A stretch of DNA of 35,399 nucleotides from Methanomassiliicoccaceae archaeon UBA472 (GTDB taxonomy: Archaea; Thermoplasmatota; Thermoplasmata; Methanomassiliicoccales; UBA472), in contig DAML01000025.1 of the NCBI GenBank assembly GCA_002497075.1, forward strand, positions 1 to 35,399, written 5' to 3'. Shown piece by piece: positions 13,975-22,148 of the stretch. A program made the translations under genes and the position numbers. Below the pieces are notes generated by a model. It saw only the letters and a list, made by a program, of their open reading frames with translations. It did not search any database and was not told where the DNA came from. Position 1 is the stretch's first letter. Every line of letters begins with the position of its first letter.

Positions 13975-15942
13975 ATGACTGGTAGAAGACTGGGGTTGGG
14001 GCTGGACACTGGCGGGACCTACACCGACGCAGCGATCATCGATATGGACACCCTAGAAGTGCTGGCCAAGGGCAAGTCCCAGACAACATATCATAACCTG
14101 TCCATAGGTATTCTCGGAGCTATCGACGAGGTCCTGCGAAGCGAGACCTATGACCGGGCGGACATCCAGTTCGTCGGGCTGTCGACGACACTGGCGACCA
14201 ATTCCATCCTCACCGGAAAAGGAGGGAAGGTCGGGCACATCGGCATCGGCTGGACGCCCATGGCCGAATACCGTTCGGGTGCGGACCTGGACGCCTACAT
14301 AACGGGCGGTCATGGGGTGTGGGCTCAACAGTTAGCACCTCTCGATACCGACGCGTTGGAGGAGGCCATCGCCAGGATGCAGGCGGAAGTGGATTCATTC
14401 GTGGTCTCCAGCCATTTCAGCGTTTACAACCCGGCCCATGAGCTGGAAGCCGCCCGTAAGATAAAGCAGCGCACCGGTCTGCCAGTCGTGCTCGGTCATC
14501 ATCTCACGTCCCAGTTGGGAGTGCCGGAAAGAAGCGTGACCGCCGTTCTGAACGCCCGCCTCCTTCCGATAATCTCAGATTTCCTGGACGGCGTGGAGAG
14601 GTCTCTAAAGGAAAGAGGCATCGACGCCACCATATTGGTGTTCAAGGGCGACGGGACATTGATGAACATCGAGAAGGCCAGGGAGAGGCCGGTGGAGACC
14701 ATCCTGTCCGGACCAGCGGCCAGCCTCATGGGCGGCAAGCTTCTGTGCAAGGAGGACAACTTCATCGTTGTGGACATAGGCGGAACTTCCACCGACATCG
14801 CCTACCTGGACGATGGTTTCCCGCGCATCTCCAAGGAAGGGGCGACGGTCGGCCACTGGCGGACCCGGGTACGGGCCATTGACATCTGGACCGTGGGGTT
14901 GGGCGGAGATTCCCACGTGGTGTCCGATCAGCGGGGCAACTTCAAGATCGGACCGGAACGCGTTGTGCCATTGGCCGTCGCCTCCGCATCCTATCCCGGG
15001 ATCAAGGAGCGGATGAACGCCACCAGCGAGACGAACTACTATGTTCACGTCGATAGGGCGACCACCAAGCTTTCCGCCAAGGAGAAGGATGTGTACGAGT
15101 TCGTCAAAGCTCATCCCATATCCACCCTGGAGGAGATCCGTCTCGGCAACCCGGAGGTCTATACCTACCGGGACGTGGTCAAGCACCTCAAGGACCGCGG
15201 GTTCCTGCAGATGACCGGCCTTACCGCCACTGATTTCATGCATGTGCAGGGCTACTTCGAACGCTTTGACATCGAGGCGGCCCGCCTGGGCGTCCAGTTC
15301 ATGGCCAACTGGTGCCGCAAATCCTTTGATGAATACGTAGGATCGTTCCAACAGGAGTTCATCACCCGCGTAGGAGAGGAGATCATGCGCAAGGTGGTGC
15401 TCGACGAATCGGGGGAGATGCCAAACAGCCCTGGCTTCAACTACCTGCTCCGTTCCACGGTGAACGGCAACCTCGGAAGCAGCATGACCAACAACACGGG
15501 ACTGGACCGGCCCCTGGTGGGCATCGGTGCGCCGACCCACATCTACATGCCGCCGCTAGAGGAACGGATGAACGTCAAGGTCATCATGCCCAGGGACCAC
15601 GACGTCGGCAACGCCGTTGGCGCTGTATGCAGCCAGATATCCGAGACGGTCACCGCGCAGGTCTTTCCGAACATGGACAATCTGTTCTTCGTCCTAGGTC
15701 CTTTCGGAACGCCCGTAACCTATAGCCACGTGGAACAGGCGATTGGAGCGGCCCGCCGCCAGGCCGAGGAGTATGTGCGTAATCGAGTATACGAGGCGGG
15801 AGCGCAGAACATCCGGGTGCGTTCCGACATCTACGAGAACAAGTTCTACGGCGGAGACAACGTGGAAGGGGAACAGACCGCCTGGGTGGACATCGTCGCA
15901 AGAGCTACTGGGGACCCTGCGCCCAAGCTAAAGAAGGCATGA
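13975..15942 (+). CDS. HyuA-type hydantoinase/oxoprolinase ATPase
   Basis: A 655-aa ASKHA-fold protein of the hydantoinase A/5-oxoprolinase family. The phosphate motifs are LGLDTGGTYTDAAIID (~7-22) and VVDIGGTSTDIAYL (~264-277); the C-terminal part has the PTHIYMPPLEERM and HDVGNAVGAVCSQI segments. Classical members need a HyuB subunit to cleave imide rings with ATP; none is adjacent. Residues ~365-430 form an insert that reads like a winged helix (KEKDVYEFVKAHPISTLEEI, then DVVKHLKDRGFLQ). Related ASKHA proteins (RamA type) reactivate corrinoids, and this window is rich in corrinoid enzymes, but such a role here is speculation. ATG 13975 follows GTGAGAG; TATA-like ATTTATCT lies ~35 nt upstream. 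Confidence 0.85.
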   Translation: MTGRRLGLGLDTGGTYTDAAIIDMDTLEVLAKGKSQTTYHNLSIGILGAIDEVLRSETYDRADIQFVGLSTTLATNSILTGKGGKVGHIGIGWTPMAEYRSGADLDAYITGGHGVWAQQLAPLDTDALEEAIARMQAEVDSFVVSSHFSVYNPAHELEAARKIKQRTGLPVVLGHHLTSQLGVPERSVTAVLNARLLPIISDFLDGVERSLKERGIDATILVFKGDGTLMNIEKARERPVETILSGPAASLMGGKLLCKEDNFIVVDIGGTSTDIAYLDDGFPRISKEGATVGHWRTRVRAIDIWTVGLGGDSHVVSDQRGNFKIGPERVVPLAVASASYPGIKERMNATSETNYYVHVDRATTKLSAKEKDVYEFVKAHPISTLEEIRLGNPEVYTYRDVVKHLKDRGFLQMTGLTATDFMHVQGYFERFDIEAARLGVQFMANWCRKSFDEYVGSFQQEFITRVGEEIMRKVVLDESGEMPNSPGFNYLLRSTVNGNLGSSMTNNTGLDRPLVGIGAPTHIYMPPLEERMNVKVIMPRDHDVGNAVGAVCSQISETVTAQVFPNMDNLFFVLGPFGTPVTYSHVEQAIGAARRQAEEYVRNRVYEAGAQNIRVRSDIYENKFYGGDNVEGEQTAWVDIVARATGDPAPKLKKA

Positions 15943-16000
15943 TGGCATTAGAATGAAGCTTGGGGTGAGGACCTGTAAAAGGTCATGCTGGCCGTCGCTG

Positions 16001-16063
16001 AGCATGTAAACTGTTTCTAGAATATTTTAAATAGTATTTATTGTTTACAGGTTGTAATTACAA
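16001..16063 (+). promoter_or_regulatory. Promoter region with palindromes before the arsP-like operon
   Basis: The 156-bp spacer holds a perfect 12-bp palindrome TTGTAATTACAA (16052-16063) just downstream of AT-rich TATA-like sequence (ATTTTAAATAG, 16023-16033). An inverted pair GTAAAC (16005-16010) / GTTTAC (16043-16048) flanks that TATA region. This arrangement suits a repressor such as an ArsR-type metalloid sensor, but no such gene is adjacent. Confidence 0.45.
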
Positions 16064-16098
16064 AATAATTTGAAATTGAGGGTGGTCCGACGGAAGAC

Positions 16099-17142
16099 AT
16101 GTTGTTCGGGGCTTTGCAGAGCGGCATCGACGGTTTGATCGAATACATTTCACAGCATACCTTGACCTGTCTGATACCGGCCTTTTTCATTGCTGGAGCG
16201 ATCGCGGCCTTCATCAAGAAGGAGGCGATCCTGAAGTACTTCGGGCCGCAGACCAAAAAGTACATTTCCTATCCTGTGGCCTCCATCTCCGGCCTGGTGC
16301 TGGCGGTTTGCAGTTGCACCATACTTCCCTTGTTCACAGGGATCTATAAAAAAGGAAGCGGGCTCGGTCCGGCGATAACGTTCCTGTTCGCAGGTCCGGG
16401 CATAAACGTGCTGGCGATTATCTACACGGCCCAGGTACTAGGTTACGATCTAGGTCTGGCCCGGGCGGTCGCCGCCGTGGGCATGTCAGTGATGGTAGGC
16501 CTGATAATGGCGACCTTGTTCCGCGGCGAGAAGCCCAAGGGCGAGTTCAAGCTACTATCCAGCGGCGAGGATAAGCCGAAATGGGTCATCCTCAGCTTCT
16601 TCGCCCTTCTGGTGCTCATACTGGTCATCGGCGCCTCCCAGCTGGATTGGCTGGTTAAGCTGCCCATCGTTTACGCCTTGACCTTGGTGGTCGCCTACCT
16701 GGCGATATACCACTTCGAGAGGGACGAGATCACCGACTGGGGAATGGAGACCTGGGACCTGACCAAGAAGATCTTGCCGATACTGCTCATAGGAACGTTC
16801 GCGGTCGGTGTTCTCGCCTATTTCCTGCCGCCGGAGACCTTTACCCCATACCTGGGAAACAACTCGCTCTCGGCGAACCTTGTAGCGTCCGTGCTGGGCG
16901 CCATTCTGTACATGCCGACCTTGCTTGAGGTACCGATAATCGGCACCACCTTCGGCTACACCACCGGGGCTATGGCCGCCGGTCCGGCTCTGGCGCTGCT
17001 TCTGTCGGGTCCGACCATAAGCGCTCCTTCCTTGGTAGTCTTGGCCCGGGTCATGGGCGTTAAGAAGACGCTGACCTACGCGCTTCTGGTGGTATTAATG
17101 TCCACCGTCGCTGGGATGATCTTCGGATCATTGGTCGGGTGA
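16099..17142 (+). CDS. ArsP-like permease (SO_0444/DUF318 family)
   Basis: A 347-aa membrane permease with about ten hydrophobic segments. The family's conserved core CSCTILPLFTGIYKKGSGLGP (cysteines ~71-73) followed by FAGPGINVLAI (~96-106) is intact, and a second similar half (YMPTLLEVPIIG, then GPALALLLSGPTISAPS) closes the protein. Relatives export organoarsenicals or are linked to metal(loid) resistance. It heads an operon with a thioredoxin-like protein and a DGC-domain protein, a combination seen in other archaea and bacteria. ATG 16099 is preceded by GGTGG. The broken arsC and acr3 just downstream support an arsenic context, but the exported species is not known. Confidence 0.88.
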   Translation: MLFGALQSGIDGLIEYISQHTLTCLIPAFFIAGAIAAFIKKEAILKYFGPQTKKYISYPVASISGLVLAVCSCTILPLFTGIYKKGSGLGPAITFLFAGPGINVLAIIYTAQVLGYDLGLARAVAAVGMSVMVGLIMATLFRGEKPKGEFKLLSSGEDKPKWVILSFFALLVLILVIGASQLDWLVKLPIVYALTLVVAYLAIYHFERDEITDWGMETWDLTKKILPILLIGTFAVGVLAYFLPPETFTPYLGNNSLSANLVASVLGAILYMPTLLEVPIIGTTFGYTTGAMAAGPALALLLSGPTISAPSLVVLARVMGVKKTLTYALLVVLMSTVAGMIFGSLVG

Positions 17143-17194
17143 TCCGGATGATAATAAGGTCGATCGCTAAAAACAAAATGGACAGGTGAGAATG

Positions 17195-17428
17195 ATGAGG
17201 ATAGAGGTGTTCGGTACTGGGTGCGCCAAGTGCAAGAGGCTGGAGAAGAACGTCAACGAAGCGTTGGCCAAGGGTGGGATAAGGGCGGAAGTCATCAAGA
17301 TCGAGGATATAGACGCCATGACCGACCGCGGCATCATGGTGACCCCGGCCTTGGCGATCGACGGGGACATAAAAATAATGGGCAAGGTCCCCTCGGTCGA
17401 TGAATTGGTAGCAATGTTCAAGGCGTGA
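17195..17428 (+). CDS. Thioredoxin-like redox-active disulfide protein
   Basis: A 77-aa mini-thioredoxin of the MTH895/'redox-active disulfide protein 2' family. The active site is GCAKCKRL (CxxC) right after the first strand, and the cis-Pro region is GIMVTPALAI. Such proteins commonly accompany SO_0444-type permeases and probably supply electrons or handle thiol-bound metalloids in the cytosol. ATG 17195 lies five bases after GGTGA; GTG 17186 and ATG 17192 are in frame but fit the Shine-Dalgarno site less well. It is followed at once by the DGC-domain gene, whose possible GTG start overlaps its stop. Confidence 0.9.
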   Translation: MRIEVFGTGCAKCKRLEKNVNEALAKGGIRAEVIKIEDIDAMTDRGIMVTPALAIDGDIKIMGKVPSVDELVAMFKA

Positions 17429-17433
17429 GGGAC

Positions 17434-17835
17434 ATGGAAGAGAAGAAATGTTCCTGCCAGACCGGAACGGTCATCGTGTACTCGTGTTCAGGCAACGCCA
17501 ACCTGGGCCAGGCCTGCAATGAGCTGGCCCAGCGGCTCATGGAGCGCGGTGTCGGAAGAATGGGCTGCCTGGCCGGCGTGGGCGGGCACGTGCCGAACAT
17601 GGTCCTATCGGCCCAGAGCGCGGACGAGGTCATCGTCCTTGATGGGTGCCAGATGGGCTGCGCCTTGAAGATCATCGAGCACGCCGAGGCCAAGGCCTCA
17701 TTTCATCTGGTGGCTACAGACCTCGGGCTGGCCAAGAAGAACGGGAAAAGATGGTCAGAGGACGAAGTGAAGGTCCTGGATGAAGAGCTGACCAGACTCA
17801 GACGCTCTCGAAACGGGTTCGTACGGATCGAGTGA
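17434..17835 (+). CDS. DGC-domain putative zinc-binding protein
   Basis: A 133-aa cytosolic protein with the DGC-family pattern: an N-terminal CSC pair (KCSCQTG), VIVYSCSGNANLGQACNE, GCLAGVGGHV and the name-giving DGCQMGCALKIIE. The conserved Cys residues suggest zinc or other thiophilic metal binding; no reaction is known. ATG 17434 is chosen; GTG 17425 overlaps the previous stop and is possible. It completes the permease/thioredoxin operon. Its 3' end overlaps the remains of the convergent arsC by 38 nt. Confidence 0.85.
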   Translation: MEEKKCSCQTGTVIVYSCSGNANLGQACNELAQRLMERGVGRMGCLAGVGGHVPNMVLSAQSADEVIVLDGCQMGCALKIIEHAEAKASFHLVATDLGLAKKNGKRWSEDEVKVLDEELTRLRRSRNGFVRIE

Positions 17836-18231
17836 TGTCCTCCCTGGCCGTGCGGAAAGCGGCCAGCTTTTCCTCACGCTTTCCTTCCGCGGCCGAGGGG
17901 TCCGAGAAACCCACATGCTCATGGTACTTGGTTCGGAAAAGAACGGGCATATCTCACTGCCCCCGTCGCATACCGTTACCGCTAGGTCGAACCATTCGCT
18001 CTCGAACTAGTCCATGTGCTTGGACCGGTTCCCGGATATGTCTATGCCCACCTCGGCCATGACCTTGATGGCCATGGAATGCACCGTTCCCGGTCTGGTG
18101 CCGGCGCTGTGCGCCTCCACACGTCCTGGAAAAAGCGCGTTGGTTATTCCTTTGGCGAATTGGCTCCGGGCTGAGTTGTGCGTATAGATGAAGAGGACGC
18201 GGTAGTTCACGTTATTATGATAACAAGGCAA
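17798..18231 (-). pseudogene. arsC: Decayed arsC (arsenate reductase, LMW-phosphatase type)
   Basis: The minus strand encodes a recognisable thioredoxin-linked arsenate reductase broken by three independent lesions. (1) The P-loop reads VLFIYTHNSARSQ instead of VLFVCTHNSARSQ, so the catalytic Cys of CX5R is Tyr (codon TAT, 18184-18186). (2) After SKHMD an in-frame TAG (18007-18009) stands where the family has Glu (SKxxDEF); beyond it FESEWFDLAVTVCDGGSEICPFF continues the homology. (3) Near 17927-17937 one base is missing; in the shifted frame KYHEHVGFSDPSAAEGKREEKLAAFR resumes the typical C terminus, ending at TGA 17798. Loss of the nucleophile rules out a working reductase even if TAG were read through. 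It is divergent from the truncated acr3. Confidence 0.85.
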
Positions 18232-18247
18232 ATAATTTCAATATATT

Positions 18248-18595
18248 TTGAACCATCTTATTTCAGAGCGTGAGAGCACTGGTCGAACCGATCTCGCCAT
18301 TCCGCTGCTGATGTGCTTCCTGGCAATGTTCCTCTTCTCGTTCTATCTCTCCATCAAACTGCGTATCGATTATGCGCACGCCGCAGCTCGATCGTTCACC
18401 GCCTCTTCCAACGACTTCGAGCTGGCAATCGCCGTGGCCACAGGCGTGCTCGATATCGGTTCCGGGGTAGCCTTCGCCGCCGTGGTCGGGCCGCTGCTCG
18501 AGGTCCCGGTGCTGATAGGCCTGGTCGATCTTTCGCTGTGGTTCAAGGGACGATACTTCGACCAAGATAGAAAAGTGAAGAAAAAGAAAAGGTAA
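18248..18595 (+). pseudogene. 5'-truncated acr3 (arsenite efflux permease remnant)
   Basis: Only about the last 100 residues of an ACR3-type arsenite exporter remain. The fragment contains the family hallmark FTASSNDFELAIAVATGV and then SGVAFAAVVGPLLEVPVLIGLV near the C terminus, where full-length proteins have ~350 residues and ten membrane segments. The frame opens at TTG 18248 with no Shine-Dalgarno site, and no upstream homology fits in the 16 bp before the arsC remnant. The 5' two-thirds has therefore been deleted, probably in the event that joined it to arsC. Translation as a short membrane peptide is possible but unlikely to be functional. Confidence 0.8.
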
Positions 18596-18600
18596 AAAAG
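18580..18600 (-). terminator. T-rich terminator of mtbA
   Basis: On the minus strand the mtbA stop is followed by ACCCC and then T-runs interrupted by single bases, running into the end of the acr3 remnant. Confidence 0.45.
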
Positions 18601-18614
18601 GGGTTTGGGGGCGT

Positions 18615-19640
18615 TTAGCCCTTTACGGCCTTGACGATGGCGGCCAGGTTGTCGTTCGAGATAAGGGCGGACAGCCCGCATCCCGGAGAGATCACGTCGA
18701 AACCGGCGGCCACGCAACGCTTGGCATGGGCCATGCAGTCGGCAGGGGTTCCCTGCAGCAGCGGGTTGACGACGCCGATGTTTCCGATAAGGGCGGCGCG
18801 CTTGTTGACGATCTTGACACCCTCTTCCGGAACGACCTTCTCCTCGATGGACAGGGCCTTGCATCCGGTGTTGATCATGTTGTTCAGGATGTCGGTGGTG
18901 TTGCCGCAGATGTGCAGAACGCCAGTTGCTCCCTTGACCGGTGCCAGTGAGTCAGCGATGTAAGCGCCTGCGTACTCGTTGAACATGTCAGGGGAGAGCA
19001 GGTCGGTGCTGGCGGACGGCTCGGACATCTGAACCACGTCGGCTCCGGCGTCGGCCAATGCCTGGCTGTATCCCTTGCATATCACGTTGGCGACCTTTAC
19101 CCACTTGTGCACTAGGTCCGGGTCCACCATGATGTACAGCACGAGGTTCTCGGTGCTGACCAGGTGACCGGCCAGAGTGAACGGTCCGGTGTTTCCGGCG
19201 ATGACCGGGTACTCGGCGCCGAACTGGGCCTTCATCTTCTTGATGGCTTCCTGACAGATTGCCGCGCGGCCGCTCTTCAGGAAGTCATCGACCGACATCA
19301 GGGAGGGGTCGTCCTCAAGGGCGAAGGGGTGTCCCTTCACCATCGGGGTCCTGTCCTTCCGGCCCGGGTCGACGGTGGTTACCTTCAGGCTGTCGATCTC
19401 GGCGGTCAAACAGAACGGAGCCCTTACGGCCTCGAACCCGAAGACCTTGGCCTGTCCAGATCCCAGTTTGACCATCTTGTCAACGTCGTAGTGGGCTTCC
19501 GGCCAGGAAACGCCAAGCTTGTCCATCTGTCCCATGGTTGCGCTCTGGGTGAACACCGCGACCGGCGGCCGGTCGTGCTGCTTCCCCGCCAACGCATCCA
19601 ACACTCTGTCCCTTGGAGTCAATTTTTCAGACAAATTCAT
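18615..19640 (-). CDS. mtbA: Methylcobamide:CoM methyltransferase (MtbA/MtaA type)
   Basis: Moves the methyl group from a methylated corrinoid protein to coenzyme M, the last step before Mcr. It is a 341-aa UroD-fold (TIM-barrel) protein. The zinc-thiolate ligands are visible as HICGN (~237-241) and the later Cys in SPGCGLS (~318). N-terminal LTPRDRVLDALAGKQHDRPP and the GNTGPFTLAGHL loop are typical. MtbA (methylamines) is preferred over MtaA (methanol) only on overall feel. ATG 19640 follows GGGGG. It has its own 167-bp upstream spacer, so it need not be co-transcribed with the related gene at 19808. Likely corrinoid partners include the protein at 10941. Confidence 0.9.
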   Translation of the reverse strand: MNLSEKLTPRDRVLDALAGKQHDRPPVAVFTQSATMGQMDKLGVSWPEAHYDVDKMVKLGSGQAKVFGFEAVRAPFCLTAEIDSLKVTTVDPGRKDRTPMVKGHPFALEDDPSLMSVDDFLKSGRAAICQEAIKKMKAQFGAEYPVIAGNTGPFTLAGHLVSTENLVLYIMVDPDLVHKWVKVANVICKGYSQALADAGADVVQMSEPSASTDLLSPDMFNEYAGAYIADSLAPVKGATGVLHICGNTTDILNNMINTGCKALSIEEKVVPEEGVKIVNKRAALIGNIGVVNPLLQGTPADCMAHAKRCVAAGFDVISPGCGLSALISNDNLAAIVKAVKG

Positions 19641-19807
19641 TCCCCCTATAATCCAGTAGGATTCTGACCTGTTCCGAGTATCTTATTTTCCGTACATTAA
19701 TCTATCGGGCATGAATGCGAACACACCATCCTTTAACGACGGTTAAAAATAATCATCTGGCTCGAACGCGAACAGATGAAACGATTGTAAAAAATCTTAA
19801 CAAACGT
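19641..19807 (-). promoter_or_regulatory. mtbA upstream region
   Basis: This AT-rich spacer holds a T-run (19789-19795 region, minus-strand TTTTTT) ending the upstream gene and a TATA-like TTATTTTTAA (~19743-19752). CATCTG/CAGATG (~19753-19779) are inverted around 15 nt. It lacks the TGGATG-N4-ATCCATCCA motif found before the corrinoid and mcr genes. Confidence 0.35.
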
Positions 19808-20860
19808 TCAACCATCGGGCCTCGTACCGAAGGCGCACCTCGCCGCCGCCTCGCGCAGGGCTATTATGTTCTCCACCGGGGTCTTGAAGGCCATCTCGCA
19901 TCCCGGGGCGATCATGTATCCCGGAGAATCGCCCCAATCGGACATCATCGCCTTGACCTCTGTCTCCACCTGCGCCGGGGTGCCTTTGAAGAGCAGGAAG
20001 GTCTGATCTATCCCGCCAATCACAGTAGTTCTCTGACGGAACATATCGTAAACCTCCTGGCGGTCCTCGGCCTTGGGGGTGAGGTGCAACGCCTCGATCT
20101 GAATCCTGGTGTAACCGTCCATATAAGGGTTCGCGGCGCAATTGTGGACTATGGACCTTAGCCCGTTGGAACGGAACGAGGACATGACCTTGGACAGGTA
20201 ACCCAGATCGAACTTCTCCAGGCCCTCGATGGAGTTCACGTCCGGCGAGCAAGTACCATCTTCGATGAAAACGTGGCCGATCCCCATCTTCCCCAGATGT
20301 TCGCCGTACATCACCGAGGATTCCAGCATCCGGTCCATGAGCTGCATGGTCAGGTCCGGCTCGGACCACGTGGACATGAGCAGGTTCTCGTATCCCATGA
20401 CCTCCCCGCTCATCATCATCGGGCCGTTGATGCAACCGACCACCGCAATTTCGTTGCCATAGCGTTCCTGCAGCAATCCCGCGGCCCTGAGCGGGACTGA
20501 CCAGAACTCATCCTTCATAGGGTCTACCGGATGAACCTTGTCCAGCTCTGACAATGAGGATATGGCGTAGCGTTCCGCCCTCGGATAGTAGTCCTTCTCC
20601 GGCCATCTCCACTTGGTGCCATGCGCCCTCGCCTCCACCAGAATGTCACCCCAGCCGGCCATGACGTTGTCGAAACCGGTTATCCGTTGGGCCATGATGC
20701 AGATCTTGGCGAACTTCTCCGGGTCGTGGAACCCCTCCCGCATGGTGAGCCCGGCGGCGTTCAGGACGGTCCTCGCCGCTCCAAGGTGCTGGTACATGAT
20801 CGGCGGCCGGTCGACCGGCGTCCTATCGAATGCTGCCTCGAACCTCTCCCGCGGGAACAT
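19808..20860 (-). CDS. UroD-family corrinoid methyltransferase, second paralogue
   Basis: A 350-aa relative of MtbA/MtaA and uroporphyrinogen decarboxylase. Zinc-ligand candidates are HNCAANP (~243-249) and APGCEM (~322-327), so catalysis like that of MtaA/MtbA is likely; the decarboxylase can be excluded because those ligands are retained and there is no haem pathway context. It is only distantly similar to the product at 18615. The acceptor could be coenzyme M, a pterin or another thiol. It is the third gene of a likely operon with a G3E GTPase and an unknown protein. The start ATG 20860 has only a weak Shine-Dalgarno site, and a short spacer (39 bp) separates it from the previous stop. Confidence 0.85.
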   Translation of the reverse strand: MFPRERFEAAFDRTPVDRPPIMYQHLGAARTVLNAAGLTMREGFHDPEKFAKICIMAQRITGFDNVMAGWGDILVEARAHGTKWRWPEKDYYPRAERYAISSLSELDKVHPVDPMKDEFWSVPLRAAGLLQERYGNEIAVVGCINGPMMMSGEVMGYENLLMSTWSEPDLTMQLMDRMLESSVMYGEHLGKMGIGHVFIEDGTCSPDVNSIEGLEKFDLGYLSKVMSSFRSNGLRSIVHNCAANPYMDGYTRIQIEALHLTPKAEDRQEVYDMFRQRTTVIGGIDQTFLLFKGTPAQVETEVKAMMSDWGDSPGYMIAPGCEMAFKTPVENIIALREAAARCAFGTRPDG

Positions 20861-20899
20861 ATCCCATAATGGACATGCTCTTTAGATATCCTTTCCCGG

Positions 20900-21352
20900 T
20901 CAGTCCTTGATCCGCTTCTCCTTCTCGTAGAAGTCGTTGATCACTTCGTAATCGATACCGTGCTCGGCCATGAACCCCTTGGTGAACTCCAGGGAGGTCT
21001 CGCGCACCTGGGGGTCCCACATCCCATGCACGATGACGTGGACGATCAGCTCACCGCGCATCATCTTGGTGCCGTCGAAGCGGTTCTGCACGGTCGGCGG
21101 GATGTCCATGTCGATCAGGCTGACGGATATCGTGGAACCTCCTTCAGCCGTAAGGAACGATTTGATGTGCCCGATCATGTCCGCCCCCCGGGCGAAGCAT
21201 TCCTTGGTGATGCCGTTCATCAGGTCCAGGACCATCTTCTCTGACCGTTCACCGTCAAGAGGGTCCTTTATGTAGAGCCGAATCCACATGGAGAACTTGC
21301 CCAGCTCGTCCGAGGCCCGGTGCGTGAGAAGCTGCCTTTCCTTGAGGTCCAT
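20900..21352 (-). CDS. Uncharacterised 150-aa protein linked to the G3E GTPase
   Basis: No family recognised. A 150-aa soluble protein; the pattern suggests alternating strands and helices (KFSMWIRLYIKDP, STISVSLIDMDIP, GELIVHVIVHGMWD). It has His residues (GHIKSFL, VHVIVHG) and one Cys (KECFARG), but no recognisable metal motif. Its ATG (21352) lies 4 nt after the stop of the G3E GTPase gene, so the two are probably translated together, and the UroD-type methyltransferase follows 39 bp on. This tight link suggests a partner or client of the GTPase in loading or maturing the methyltransferase (inference). The in-frame extension to 21394 lies inside the GTPase gene. Confidence 0.7.
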   Translation of the reverse strand: MDLKERQLLTHRASDELGKFSMWIRLYIKDPLDGERSEKMVLDLMNGITKECFARGADMIGHIKSFLTAEGGSTISVSLIDMDIPPTVQNRFDGTKMMRGELIVHVIVHGMWDPQVRETSLEFTKGFMAEHGIDYEVINDFYEKEKRIKD

Positions 21353-21356
21353 CCTT

Positions 21357-22022
21357 TCACTCCCTGTACTTCCTGTCGAAGCGGTCCTCGGCATCGGTGA
21401 GATCGTATACCACGGCCTTTCCGTTCACCATCAGGTCGGCCACGTCCTTGATGCCCTTCCCCGTCCGTGAGGAACCGTAGAACAACCGGACGTCCGGGTT
21501 CAGCCCCCTGACCATTTCTGTCACGTAACGTAAACGGTCCTCGTCGACCGCGTCCACCTTGTTGATCAGCACGGCGTCAGCCTCTACGATCTGCGTTTCC
21601 ACGAGGCGCCGCACGTTGTTCATGAGCTTGTCTATGCGCATGGCGTCCACGAAGGTCACGATCGGGGACTGCTCCAATATCTTCGGCATCTTCTTCACCG
21701 TCTCCGCCGCGGCCTGCTTGAGGCCGAGGGGTATGGCCACACCGGTCGGTTCGACCAGTATGACGTCCGGTTTGAAGCTCATGTAGATGTTGGTGACCGT
21801 GGTGGTGAGCGTGCCCTGCACCTCGCAGCATATGCACCCGCCAGAGATCTCCATGGTGTCGATGCCGTGCACCTCCATGCACTTGCGGTCCACGTTGATG
21901 TGACCCACGTCATTAACGATGGTGGCCACCTTCAACCCCCGCGAATTCAGCTCCTTGGCCACCTCGATAAGGAAGGTGGTCTTGCCGCTCCCCAAGAAAC
22001 CAGTCACCTGGGCGATCCTCAT
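21357..22022 (-). CDS. G3E-family GTPase (CobW/HypB-like metallochaperone)
   Basis: A 221-aa P-loop GTPase of the COG0523/HypB/UreG group. Walker A is GFLGSGKTT (~8-16), the metal motif is GGCICCEVQG (CxCC, ~61-70), Walker B is ILVEPTGVA (~88-96), and the base motif is INKVD (~154-158). It lacks the CobW C-terminal domain. Such proteins deliver Zn, Ni or Co to enzymes or cofactors. First gene of a minus-strand unit with an unknown protein and a zinc-dependent UroD-type methyltransferase, it may deliver zinc to that enzyme or serve corrinoid handling. Its promoter (TATA-like AAATTATAGT near 22056) lies in the spacer shared with ramA. Confidence 0.88.
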   Translation of the reverse strand: MRIAQVTGFLGSGKTTFLIEVAKELNSRGLKVATIVNDVGHINVDRKCMEVHGIDTMEISGGCICCEVQGTLTTTVTNIYMSFKPDVILVEPTGVAIPLGLKQAAAETVKKMPKILEQSPIVTFVDAMRIDKLMNNVRRLVETQIVEADAVLINKVDAVDEDRLRYVTEMVRGLNPDVRLFYGSSRTGKGIKDVADLMVNGKAVVYDLTDAEDRFDRKYRE

Positions 22023-22148
22023 ATAATCACACTAGCGCCGTTAAGGTTCTTCCGACTATAATTTCATTGTCCCGGTTAGAGGTCGGATAATGGCGAGAAA
22101 GACGGGGTCTGGACGACCCTTCGGAGGACGGAAGGAAACGGGGACAGT

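Noticed and set aside
15943..16000. Short inverted repeats GACC/GGTC and ATGCT/AGCAT before the arsP-like operon
   Set aside because: Arms of 4-5 bp are expected by chance; only the 12-bp palindrome at 16052 was kept.
18007..18009. In-frame TAG in arsC as a possible pyrrolysine codon
   Set aside because: Homology does continue past the TAG, but the catalytic Cys is already lost and a frameshift follows, so decay explains it better.
17832..18062. 76-aa plus-strand frame after the DGC-domain gene
   Set aside because: It is the antisense of the arsC remnant and lacks any domain or ribosome site.
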